Below, one piece after another: positions 49,975 to 62,056 of a stretch of 64,000 bases of DNA. The translations under genes were made by a program, and so were the position numbers. This stretch comes from Cymodocea nodosa. Taxonomy: Eukaryota; Streptophyta; Magnoliopsida; Alismatales; Cymodoceaceae. Positions within the stretch are counted from its first letter, which is position 1, and each line of letters begins with the position of its first letter. The stretch is from the NCBI GenBank assembly GCA_036874045.1, contig CM072347.1, positions 1,366,501-1,430,500 on the forward strand, written 5' to 3'. Below the pieces are notes generated by a model, which did no database searches, had not been told where the DNA came from, and saw nothing but the letters and a program-made list of their open reading frames with translations.

Positions 49975-52900
49975 ATGGATTCAACTCCTCGTTCCTTAGC
50001 GTTCTCCCTCCTTCCTTCTTGTACATCTCCAGAGATGATGAGGAAGAAGAGTATTGCAGGAAAAACAGCAACTCCACCACGCATGTGTTCCTTAGCCTTA
50101 ATAATCTTCAATATTGCTGCCACTCTCTTCCTCAACCACCACCATGTAATTGCCCAGAGCAGCCCACCGTCTTCTCCAAGAAGAACTGACCCAACTGAAG
50201 GTATGAACATTCATTCACTACTTCTTCCTCCTCCGGACCTTTTCAGATCAACCAGTCATGTATGTACCATATATATATGTGTACGAGTGTATGTGTGTGT
50301 GTATATACATACACACGTTATTGTTTAATTTGCAAGAGTTTTGGAGAATAATTGCTAACAAGCTCCGATCCTCTTATATATTGTGCAGTTGAGGCGTTGA
50401 ACTCCATTTTCAGGAAGTGGAACATCTCATCCACCATGTCCAACCTACCTTGGAATCACACTGGCAACGGTGATCCTTGCACGGGCTTCGCCATAACAGC
50501 CGACGACAAAATTAGGGATGACAAAGACAGATTCAATCCATCCATCTTGTGTGATTGTAGCAGCAACAACGGTTCTACTTGCCATATCATCAGACTGTGA
50601 GTCATCACCCATCTTTTCCTTTAGCAACTTTGCTAATTATCCATCTAAAAGGTTTTTAATTTCTTGAAAGTCAATTTTATTTTGCAATATATATAAGAGG
50701 AATAATTTCCATTTGTAATAGATAATTTTGTGAAGATGTACACCTCTCTTTCATGTTATATATCTTGTCTTGTTCCTCACAGATCTTATTGTTTCTAATT
50801 AGGACTGCATTTAAATTAAATATCACGGGGACTATTCCAGATGAGCTCAAGACTTTTTCAAAGCTAGATAACCTGTAAGTCGTTTTGATTATACTCCTTT
50901 AAATTTCAAGTACTACAAGCTCACAAAAATGGTATGCGTTGTATTCAACGTTCATGCATGTAGATAATTTGAAGAACAAATTCATCTACTTCTCTTCAAT
51001 GATTTAGTGTGGTAATCCAATTGAGTTAAATGAATCTTGATTTGAATGATCAAAATTCAAACTCTTACTTTGCATCTGATCCAATAATGTTCATCACAAA
51101 AAATTTTAGTAAATAAGACACTTTACCTGATTGACGGTTGTGCATCATGACAATCCATCAATCGAATGGGATTGACTGAATAAATTTTAATGCCCATGAT
51201 TTGCATCCAAAACATTTGGATAATTTCTCAAATACTTATATCTTCATTTTTAAGATGTTAGATTTCATTTTAGATACATTTTATCTTGTATTTAGAACAT
51301 TTTAATTTTAATTCCTTGGATCTTTATATTTCTATATCTAAGACAACTATCTAATTTTATTGTTAATATATTTTTCTTTATATCCAAAATATTTTAATTT
51401 TTTCATTTCTTAGATATTCATATTTCTATATCTAAGATATTTAATTTTATTTTTGATACTAATATTTTGTGTCTAAAACATTTTTTATTTTTACTTTATA
51501 TACTTATATGTCGTATCTAAAGAACTTTGGTTTAATTTCTTAGATCTTTATATTTTATATCTAAGAAATTTAATAATTTCTTATTTTAAACACTTAAATT
51601 CAACATCTAAATATTTTGATTCTAATTTTTTATATATTTTATATTTAAGATATTTAATTATATTTTTAAGTAGTTGTATTTTATCGAAAATATGTTTTTA
51701 AAACCTTACGAATTAAATCTATCAGATTAGTTAACTTTACAAACCTTGCATAAATATAACAAATTAATTGTTTTTGGATAAATATAATTTTAATAAATTT
51801 TGAAGGAAAATTTCAATTTGACTAAATTTCTCCTTCTTTTTAATAGATATATTTTTAAAACTTGATCAAATTGAAGAAACATTTCGATTTGATCAAATTT
51901 TATCTATAAATTATTATTATTTTATTCATTCATTTTTTTTTTAATTTTTTATTCATTTATTTTTTTTATCAAGAGTCCTTTGGTCAAATTGAAATTATTA
52001 TTTATACCTCACAATTTTTAAGTCTTTCAATTTTGGTTCAATCGAAATTTGAATATATATATACTATTATTTATCAAAAATTTTATAACTTGCGAATTTA
52101 CGAAAATTACGAAAAAATTTTATAACATTTCGTTTAGAAATTACGGAAAATAGTAACTTGATCAGTGTTTCTCTTTCGTATATCATATGTAGGAAAGGTA
52201 ATATTAAAAAATAATAACCCAAATGGTGTTTATCTTTCTGTATTTTATAAAAGAAAAGCTATAAAAAATATATAAAATATTGAGAGATAACAACTACAAG
52301 GACGTCTATCTTCTTTATATTTTACAAAAGAAGAATTATAAATAATAGGTTAAAAATTAGAAGATAAGAATCTAGTTATTTGGATCTTGATTTGAATGAC
52401 CAAAATTCAAACTCTTATTTTGCATCTGATCCAATAATGTTCATCACAAAAAATTTTAGTAAATAAGACACTTTACCTGATTGACGGTTGTGCATCATGA
52501 CAATCCATCAATCGAATGGCGTTCACTGGATCGATTACCCAATTCAAGATACAAAAACATGGGGAACTGGGGTTTAGCTTGGACAATCATGAGTCTCACG
52601 TTTTTATTGTCAAGCAGATGACCAACCATACAACTATACAAGCATAGGCCTAATCATACATTGCATGTTCATCATTTGACATGCCAACCTACTTGCCATG
52701 TCATTTGTGGGCCCCACGAATCCATGACAACTCAGACACATCTCCTAGAATTAATGTGTGTCGATTTGTTTCCTTGAATGCCAGTCTCAAGTAAGTTTGG
52801 GTCAATACGTTTTAGTTCCAGATGGAATCAAGTATGGATTGGATGTATGACTTGCCATACCCATATTTGTTTTTATTTTTAGAATATGAACACTAATATA

Positions 52901-55900
52901 AATGCATGCCAGATATGAAAAATTAAAATGATCGAATAAATTATAATTCAAGAATGATTAAAAACGAACTAATGTCAAGCATTATACTATTGTTATTCGT
53001 TTCCAATTCTTAAATATTTATAAGATAAATACAAATTAGGATGTGGCTATATTATTTTTGTATAAATAAAAATAAGGTACGGATCACGTTTAACTGGGTA
53101 TTTGACAACATAAATAAAATTTATTTTCGCATTTATTATCTTCACATTTTAAATCCTTTGAACCGTAAAATATCTCTCTATTATTTTAATTTAGGACTAA
53201 TTCTTAACTTACTTAGCAAATGATATACGTTAGGATATTTCTCTTACATTTCTTTAGTTATTTCATGCACAATTAAATACAGACTTGAAGAGGACCCCTA
53301 GTGTAAACCTATGATTTTTGGAAATTTTTTAATTTCTCTTCTTATAATTTTAATATTAATAATTGCTCCTTCACACTTATCCCTTGTAAAATATCAATAT
53401 AACCTATGAGTACTCTTTTTCTTTTTAAAACTAATTACAAAAGGTTTTTAGGTGCTTCTAGTGAAAAACATTATTTTCAAAAATTTATTGGGCTCATTCC
53501 AATATATGTTAAATTTTTCTAAATTGCAGACAAATTGCTCAAAATTACTTGGTTGGTCCTCTGCCAGCATTCATTGGAAACTTTTCGGCAATGAAATACT
53601 TGTAAGTTTTATATATAAATAAATGTAGTACTACCGTGAATGGCTGGTTTCATTTTTGTATCTACGGATTAATATTTTACTTCTTTATGCTAAAGGAGCA
53701 TAGGTAAAAATGCATTATCAGGAGTTATACCAAAGGAGCTTGGAAAACTTCCAGAACTTATTTCACTGTGAGATAAATAAATTATCCTTTAATTGTGGGC
53801 ACAGCATACATTCTGATAGTAGTGTGCGCACATTTTACTATGACAAAGGCACTTAATGTTTGATGAGTATTTTCTATTTGCAGAGGTATGGGGATGAATA
53901 ACTTCAGTGGTTCACTTCCACCCGAGCTTGGGAACTTGAAAAGCCTAGAGCAAATGCAAGTGTCTAGAAATTTCTATCACGGAACTTGTTAACATTTTGT
54001 GGTAAATCCATAAAAGGGAAATCATCATCTAACTTTTTTCTTTTTCAACAGTTATATAGACAGTATGGGAGTCAGTGGAGAAATTCCACCAACATTTGCA
54101 AAGCTTAAGAAGTTGAAGATCATGTAAATTTTTAACATTTAACCAAATCATAAAGACAAGGCTACTCAAGGCTTTTACATGAAAATATGAATGATTGTCT
54201 ACATTGTTCTCACTACAGGATTGCATCTGACAACAATTTTGGAGGAAAAGTTCCTGAGTTTCTTGGAAATTTGACAAATCTTCAAACCCTGTAAGAAGAA
54301 ATTTCTACGACATTACTTGTTATATTGTCATGAAAGGCTAACTACTCACTTAGCTTCACACCTATTGTAGGAGGCTTCAAGGCAATTCCTTTCAAGGTCC
54401 TATTCCTTCAAGTCTTGCTAATCTTCAAGGTCTGATCGATCTGTGAGTATGCTTACTTTTGAATTGCATAGGTTTCCACATGATGAATAACTATTTGTAG
54501 TCGATGTTGTGGCATGAAGGAAAGCAAGTAAATTCCTAACAAGCATTAAATATTCCCCATGTTTATTTTGAAGTTAGTTGCTCCTCCCTTTTTCATTTGA
54601 CGCATTGATTTAGGCGTCTTGGTGACCTCTCAAATGGAACCTCGTCTTTGGCATTTATTGCAAATATGAAGTCGTTGTCCACCTTGTAAGATTATCAAAA
54701 ATTCTCTCTATTATTTTGTTTTGTAAAATATCAATATTGGATTTTACAAATTACTAGAATGCCATTTTAACATAATCTTGAGAATGCTAAGATTTCTTAT
54801 GCCATTCCAATTGACATTGTGAAGTTTCAAGATTTGCAACATTTGTGAGTATTGTTTATCTCATTTTATTCTACTTTACATCAAACTGCAAATCAAAGCC
54901 TCTCGTTATCTTGAGTTTTTGATCATTTCAGGGATCTGAGCTTCAATAATCTCACAGGCACGCTTCCACCTGATCTTTTTAATATGAAGTCACTTGAATA
55001 CCTGTGAGTGAATTAAACTTTTAATTTCCTAATTGAAAGGTCTTCTTTGTGTTGCTAATAATTTCATATCGTGCTACAGATTTCTTGGAAATAATAGCAT
55101 ATCTGGTAATGTACCAAGAAAGAAGACTGAAAAGCTTTTAAATATGTATGGCATGCCATCTCACCATTTATTTGTATATTTTTACGTAGTGTTTGATAGA
55201 GAAACATGATATTCTCTACTGTTTGCAGTGATCTATCCTACAACGAACTATCGGGAAGTATTCCTCCTTGGGCTGCTCAAAAGAATCTTCAATTGTAATG
55301 TGTTTACTTGCTGCTTTTTTATTTTGTTGCTATTGCTAACATCTTCTGTAACAAACGGTAAGAAACTTCATTCCATAAATAAAATGGATCCCTGAATTTT
55401 TGTAAAGCTAATCCTACTAGTCGATTATTTAATTGTACAATTTATAAAAAAAACTACTTCATAAAATAAAATAATGAAACTTTGTGCTTCATATTCATGT
55501 TCTTGCATTACAGTAGAATAAATACAAAATACTTGTAAACTCTAATTTCTTATAAACAAGATTGAAATTCACCACATGTTCATGTTAAAGCACCGCAATA
55601 AATTTTCAAATGCCAATTTCTATATTAACCCTACAACATGCACATTTTAGGTGAAAATGCCATTTTACATGTCATTTTCGTTGTTCTTTTATATTTTTTT
55701 CTTCAACCTGTGCTTAGCAAAACTTATTCTTTTATTTACTACAACCTTTTTTGTTATTTTCCGTACAGGAATTTGGTTGCCAACAACTTTGACACTGATG
55801 ATTCCGACAAGTGCTTACCTGCACCCATTCTACCTTTATGTGAATGAAATTACAAAATTTTTATGCAATATTTATGTGCTTAACATATCCTATTCTTGTA

Positions 55901-58900
55901 TTTTTAGTGTCATGCCAAAGGGTTTGAAGTGCTTGCAACGAAATTTCCCATGCTATCGTAATAATCCAAGATGTAAGTATCTTTTCATTGTTTGTACAAG
56001 AATATTACCAATTCATGGGAACATGGAGAATTTCTATCATTATTTGTTTAATTCATAAACGTTAAATCTACTACCACTGCTTTGCAGATTACTCCTTTGC
56101 CATAAATTGTGGTGGTGCTGCAATTATATCATCTAATGATACAAACTATGAGGCGGACAATCACAGCTTAACTACTGCATCGTATTTTGTAAGAGACACT
56201 AAAAGGTGGGCAGTCAGTAGCACTGGAAGATTTGTAGAATCTCCAAATCCTCAATACGAACAGAGCAGTTCGTCCTATGCTACAAATACTTTAGATCCAG
56301 GTCTATTTCAAACTGCAAGGTTATCACCATCTTCACTGAGATATTATGGTCTAGGGATGGAAAATGGACCATACAATGTGGAACTTCAATTTGCAGAAAT
56401 TGCTTTTACTAATGACCATGGCTTAAAGAAGAGCTCTGGGAGACGGATATTCGACATTTACATTCAAGTATGCATATGACTAGAAAATAATGTATTAGGG
56501 ATTTAAGTTTGTATATATGGGTTTAGCTCCACATTGATATTGTTGTACTAGTTATATTTACGTAACCTCCTATATATAGAAGTCTTATATTTGCTTAAGA
56601 AATCCTTATACTTTCACCAATATTCCTTTCTTCCAACAATAAATAGTTATATATCTATAAATATAACATATATAATTACATGTACATTCCTTATATGATA
56701 TAATATAGATTATTTTAAATATTTATGTTTTTAAACGTAAAATATGTGATATAACATAATAATTTATTTATAATATACAAATATAAAATATTTACATATG
56801 TTATAAAATATATTTATTATATCATATAAATATAATATATGTTTTAAATAATATAAAAGATAGATCTTAGAATATATTTTATATGTTTTGAATGAATCAA
56901 TGATTTAGTTTGAAATAATCCAATTATTTTAGAACTAAGTCATGAAAAGTTTCCTTGCACATATATCAAAAAATGATGCTAAAATTACAAGTCAGATTAA
57001 AAATTATGGCGAATCTTTTCTTGCAAAATTCGACAAACCTACTACTCATGTACTATTTAAGTTTTAAAGCAGCAAGAGTGAGTTTCTCATGCATATTATG
57101 ACTTTTCTTACTGTAATGTGCCTTAGGGGAATCTCACGGTTAGAGACTTCGATATTAAAAAGGAAGCTGGTGGAGTTCCCTTCAGAGCAATCAAGAGGCA
57201 GTACAAAGCTAGGGTCATCAATAATTTTCTTGAAATCCACTTCTTTTGGGCAGGAAAGGGTACTTGTTGTCTTCCCACACAAGGTTACTATGGACCATTA
57301 ATATCAGCTATTAGTGTCACCCCAGGTATGTATTTTTTACTGCTTTATGCCTTTTCCCGTCAGAATGAGTGGTTTAGCCTTTGTTAATCAAAATGTAAGG
57401 CCTATTTTTACTTGTTTGCGCAAAATTTTTACATAAAAAAAAAAAAACTTTACATTTAAAAAAAAAGAGAGCTAGATGCTGTTGTGGGCACCTACAGCAG
57501 CATTGTCTTATGTACGTATATATGTATGTATTCAATTATCTAAAATAATATATTTATATTTTTAGATAGAAGTTTCAAATTTTTAAAATATAAAAATGTT
57601 ACGTTACTTCTAAATATAAGCTTAAAATTATTCACAATAAAAAATATTATTATGCTCTAAGTTTAGAAAATGTTTGCAACATAAAATACCACACTACTTC
57701 TACGTATGAACTTCAAATTGTATGTAATGTAAAGTATCGCACTGTTCTTAGATAAAATTTAAAATTATTTAAATTTTCAATATATTTGGATATGATATAT
57801 AAATATTTTCCATATCATATGTATTTGATGCAATTAATATGATGCAAATGAGACATCTTCTTTTTAAAATGTGTAAGGTACAAAATTATTGGTTAATTTT
57901 TGAAAAATCTTACTTATTACAAATATATATCATCTTTTAATATCATTTAATATTTATAATATGAGAAAAATCCACTTATGCTGTTTTTTCAGATTTCAAG
58001 CCAACTGTCAGCAATCAACCACCAAACAATACTTCAGAAAGGAATAAAACTGCTTTAATTGTTGGAATTATAGTTGGTGTTGTTGGAATTATATTTGGTA
58101 TTGTATCTTGTATTTCACTCTGTATCATAGGAGTTTGTGTATGGAGAAGAAAGAGGGAAGTGAACATGGATGAGGGCGAAGGTAATTATATTCTTGATGA
58201 TGCTAAATAAATTATTTTTAGTCGACATGGTTAGACATGCAACACAATGATGTTCATTGCAAAGTGTTAGCTTCTACTTGACATGGCCTTTTCGAAAATG
58301 CAGAGTTATATGGATTGGCTACAATTCCAAAGAGTTTCAGCTATGCTGAATTGAAAAGAGCTACAAAAAAATTTAATGAAGCAAATAAACTTGGCGTGGG
58401 AGGATTTGGAGGTGTCTTTAAGGTGATCCTTATAGAAAAACATTACCAATTACTCTTAGAAGTAGTAAAGTGTATATTTAAAATTTGTATTTTCCTTGAT
58501 CGTATTTCTTACCAATTCTCTATTTATGATTGGTGGCATCCAAGCTTTAATTCAATAATAAAAGGAAAACCTTAAAAATTCCAACGGAGGAATTGTTGCC
58601 ACAACTCTCAACTAAATTTTATGGACTAGTTTTTAGAGCATATTGCATTCAGAAGATCACCTATAGCATAAAATTTCTTAGTCTCTTCAGTTTGTATTTT
58701 CTAGAAAGTGCATGTTTATCATGTGCATCTATATGCTGATGCTACCAATTAGCCATGAACCTCCAATTCTGCAATTAAATTCCAAAGTACCGTAACCTTA
58801 TTAAAGTGAGTTTTCTCTTTCCAACAAATGTAGTTAACAATCAATAAACGTCTAATCCAATTATCCTGAATCTTGGATTTCTTAAGCAGTTTAATTTGCT

Positions 58901-60837
58901 GAATTTCTTCCATTTGAAATATGCAGGCCTGTTAAAATAATTTGTATAACTAATGTAGCGCCACTTTAGACGTCATATGAATCATTTCTCTTTGTTCCAA
59001 TTTCATGTACGTGGATGAATCCATTGATTCTTACGTAAACAACTCAAAATTTTTTAATTATTTATGCAACTTTCAAAGTAGCGGTGCACTTGTATATGTG
59101 AGAATCGTTTCCCAAGTTTCCAAGTCTCATCACAGTCTGCTAAATTAAAGCACTGCAAATTAAGCTGATATTTCATATTCATGGTTTCCATAGTTTCCAT
59201 GCCCTACCTGTAGAGCCACTAGTTCCAAATATGAGGGATCTAAAAATATTCTATGCTAATGTGTGGATGTGTCAAATTTTTCTTTATCAGGGCATAGTTA
59301 ATGATGGAACCCCAGTGGCTGTGAAGCAACTCTCGTTTTCTTCACTTCAAGGGAAAAAACAGTTTGTCACCGAGGCTGCCACCATATCAGCAATCAAACA
59401 TCGAAATCTTGTAAAATTGCTTGGTTGCTGCGTTGAAAAAGACAACAGGCTCCTAGTCTATGAATACATGGAAAATGGAAGTCTTAATAGATTTCTTTTT
59501 GGTATGCAGCCAAAGTAGACATACATACTCCGATTCCTAGTTTTTTTTTGGGACGGTAGAAATTCATCACAACCACTGATCACCCCCATGCCACTCCTAT
59601 ACTTCCAAAATTATAAAGGATGTTATTGATAGAATTAAAGTATAATGGATAAAGTGGAGTGATACTTTTAGAATATTATGTAATAACAAGATACCATTAA
59701 AATTAAAAGAAAAATTCTATAAAACCATTATTTGATTAGTTATTTCTTTATAGTTCAAAAATGCTAGATTGTAAGATTGTCTATCTATAATATATATATT
59801 ATATATCTTGTTATTAAAGAAAAATCTTCATAAATTTGAAGATAGAATGTTAGATTATTGTACCAAAGATGTTTTGTAGAATGGGATTTATGTTGGAATA
59901 GAGGAATGAAATAGTGCATACTGTTGTTGTGTGGATGATGATCACAGGCAAGAATGGTTTGCACTTGGATTGGGCGACACGCTTCAAGATTTGCTTGGGC
60001 ACGGCCAAGGGCTTGGCTTACTTGCACGAGGAATCGAACATTCGCATCATCCACAGGGACATCAAAGCTAGCAACATCCTCCTTGATGCCGACCTGAACC
60101 CCAAGATATCTGACTTCGGCCTCGCGAAGCTCTACAACGATCACATGACCCACATCAGCACTGGGGTTGCCGGCACCATGTACGCATCCAGTGATTAAAT
60201 TAAATCGACCTTGTAGTTATATAATCAATCGACCACCACCAACATGGTGTTCTATTGTTTTTATCTTTTTACAGTGGTTATCTTGCGCCGGAGTATGCAA
60301 TGATAGGTCATTTGATAGAAAAGGCCGATACATTCGCTTTTGGGGTTGTTGCTTTTGAGATCATATCTGGGAGGCCGAGCACCAACGCCTGCTTGGAGGA
60401 AGAGAAGCAGTATCTCTTAGAATGGGTACTTTCCATGTCCTTGTATGTACAAGTGATGCCAATACCAATATATAAGTAGTAATGTTTACAACACTTGGAT
60501 GTCTTTGTTGAAGGCCTGGCGACTCCATGAGGAGGACCACGACATGGAATTGATAGACCCAACACTTTCGTCATATGAAGAAGAAGAGGTTCGCAGAATG
60601 ATGGGGGTGGCTCTCTTGTGCACCCAACTTAAACCACACCTCCGCCCGTCCATGTCTCGTGTGGTGGCGATGCTTGTGGGCAACGCTGAGCTTGGAGAAA
60701 TCCCCACCAAACAAGCCTACATGTCAGATTGGTATTTCAATGAGCTCGAAAAGATGAGGCCGACCATTCCTGCTTCTGTTACTTATGGAGGAGGCATCTT
60801 GCCTACAACCGACATTACCAAAGAAGTGGGGAGATGA
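49975..60837 (+). CDS. Gene E: mosaic LRR-malectin receptor-like kinase, exon 11 damaged
   Basis: Exons: 49975-50200, 50389-50596, 50803-50874, 53530-53601, 53696-53767, 53884-53955, 54052-54123, 54219-54290, 54371-54442, 54614-54685, [exon 11 lost], 54932-55003, 55080-55145, 55229-55294, 55769-55810, 55908-55972, 56088-56467, 57127-57325, 57993-58181, 58304-58422, 59291-59501, 59948-60179, 60275-60425, 60514-60837. If exon 11 is skipped, the frame stays open for 1,041 residues. Exons 1-2 and 12-17 are close to B, exon 18 is close to A, and exons 19-24 with their introns are close to C/D. The membrane-helix exon carries a 21-nt duplication. Kinase motifs GVGGFG, VAVK, TEAATIS, HRD, DFG and APE are present. 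After APE it reads [11 protein letters not shown] where the others have AMRG.LTEKAD, which may weaken the fold. A receptor kinase, probably still expressed but uncertain in function. Confidence 0.88.
51034..52519 (+). repeat. Pair of 136-bp direct repeats, 1,350 bp apart
   Basis: 51034-51169 and 52384-52519 match with only a few changes (ATCTTGATTTGAATGA at the start, CAATCCATCAATCGAATGG at the end), and weaker similarity continues for about 15 bp. They enclose AT-rich DNA with the periodic array. I see no primer-binding site, polypurine tract or inverted ends, so a small LTR-type element is possible but not supported. A segmental duplication within the intron explains them equally well. Confidence 0.8.
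51235..51690 (+). repeat. T-rich periodic array in intron 3 of gene E
   Basis: A loose unit of about 50-60 bp, roughly CTTAGATATTTATATTTC, TATATCTAAGATATTTAATT and a T-rich spacer, occurs seven or eight times with much variation. It resembles the 20400-21335 array. Confidence 0.6.
54774..54844 (+). pseudogene. Damaged LRR exon 11 of gene E
   Basis: It aligns with exon 11 of B, C and D (ATCTTGAGAATGCTAAGATT). The acceptor is gone: AACATAATC stands where the others have AACAGGATC. One A is missing in GAGAAATGC, so the exon is 71 nt. The nearest AG inside the exon would put the frame into a stop. The donor (GTGAGT) is intact. Leaving the exon out keeps the reading frame. Confidence 0.88.
57105..57325 (+). 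other. A-like conversion tract covering exon 18 of gene E
   Basis: Exon 18 of E shares with gene A, against B, C and D, such runs as GTACAAAGCTAGGGTCATCA, CTTCTTTTGGGCAGGAAAGG and GGACCATTAATATCAGC. Introns 17 and 18 on both sides are of the C/D type. The tract is therefore about 200 bp long. Confidence 0.8.
58061..58102 (+). repeat. 21-nt in-frame duplication in the membrane helix of gene E
   Basis: Two units, 58061-58081 and 58082-58102, differ by two bases. They add seven residues, giving VGIIVGV then VGIIFGI. The hydrophobic segment grows from about 23 to about 30 residues. Confidence 0.9.
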
Positions 60838-62056
60838 TGCTCTCTTTCTTTTTGATCCGTAAAATATGGATATTGATCTCTTCCACCTTAGATTAGGCTT
60901 TATATACATTAGAATGCATTTCTAATGTGGTCTTCCACGTTGCATAGAATTAAGTAAAATCAATCTTCCATCCATATGTGCACGCAAATTGTTTGTGTTT
61001 TTGCTTCAGCCAATATATCTCCCATTGAGGAGAATTTTAATTTCCATCCATCCATCCATGTTACCTTTCATTCCATGGAAATGTTATCATCTGGGGAAAT
61101 CCATATTATCATCTAATGTAAAATAAATTTTCTTGCAATAAAAATTTATTATCTAGATGTAAAATAAATTTCCAATCGATTGCAAAACCAATAATTAAAT
61201 ATTAACTTCAAGTATATGCAATTCCATTACTTTTTAAGCATCATATCATGTAAAAATACTACCCTCAAAAGTAAAATTTATTTAAACTTGCATGGCATGA
61301 TTTCTAGTATGTTCTATAGATTTAATTTCATAAATAACCAAGTGCTTATTTAAATAATTAATACCACCAATAGATCTACAAAATTTATATTACAGGTAAA
61401 CTCTCTTCTCTATAGTGTCACTGTAGTAAAATTTGACCATATTCCAACTCTTCTATAATTGGTCGATGAAGCTCCTCTAAGGAATGCCATAGTTTCTATG
61501 AGCTACAATACTACGAGAATTCCTAGTAGCTATGTAATATCTTGGTTGTTTAAGTTTGTTTAAGTATGCCATAATTCAATATGCCGTTTTTAAGAATACC
61601 CACTCGTATTCTATTGACTTAGGTGCTCAAATTGAATGATGTTAGTACAAGCTAGTTCTATCAAACAACAGCTTAACATGTTCTAGTTCTATCAAATAAT
61701 GGTTCAACATAATCTAAAAAATTCATTTTAAACCGATCAACGATACAATTTAATTATATTACATCAGGCTATCATAGTTTGACCTAGTTCAATTGACAAC
61801 TCGACAAGAAATAAAACTTTGATTTCAATTCTAACAAAATCTTTTGCACAACCTACAAAAGTTAGATTGGTTCCACATCAAAGAAATAAATTGTTAATAT
61901 CAAAGCTAGTTAATTAAATTCTATGACTTATTTTAGGTGGTTCCATGAAAAATGAGAAAGTCATAAATATAAATTCTCAACATACAAATGTTCAAATATT
62001 ATAATATAATAGTATTACAAAGTTACATATAAAATAATTTAAAAGTCATGTACATC
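60838..62056. other. Intergenic E-F, proximal part
   Basis: As far as about 61842 it matches the flanks of C and D (CCATCCATCC run near 61046, R1 fragment at 61105-61190, CTAGTTCTATCAAA repeat near 61653). It then switches to other DNA, with a module like that at 21990-22090 (TTGGTTCCACATC, AATTGTTAATATCAAAGC). Confidence 0.6.

Larger units (their letters stand above)
40062..50000 (+). repeat. Near-identical duplicated block, copy 2
   Basis: Partner of 26800-36736, at an offset of 13,264 bp. It runs from exon 13 of D to the first codons of E. Because the break falls within gene bodies, the duplication unit is one gene length out of register, as expected from unequal crossing-over between tandem genes. 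Confidence 0.93.
50875..53529 (+). other. Enlarged intron 3 of gene E (2.65 kb)
   Basis: This intron is about 350 bp in gene B. Its 5' part (to about 51030) and its last 250 bp (from 53280, shared with D from 38198) are array intron sequence. Between them lie two long direct repeats, a T-rich periodic array and about 750 bp of unique DNA (52540-53279). The junction near 53279 (AATAC then AGACTTGAAG) marks an insertion or recombination edge. Confidence 0.7.

Noticed and set aside
51034-52519. Miniature LTR element (TRIM) bounded by 136-bp direct repeats
   Set aside because: No primer-binding site, polypurine tract or TG..CA ends were seen; kept only as a direct repeat pair.
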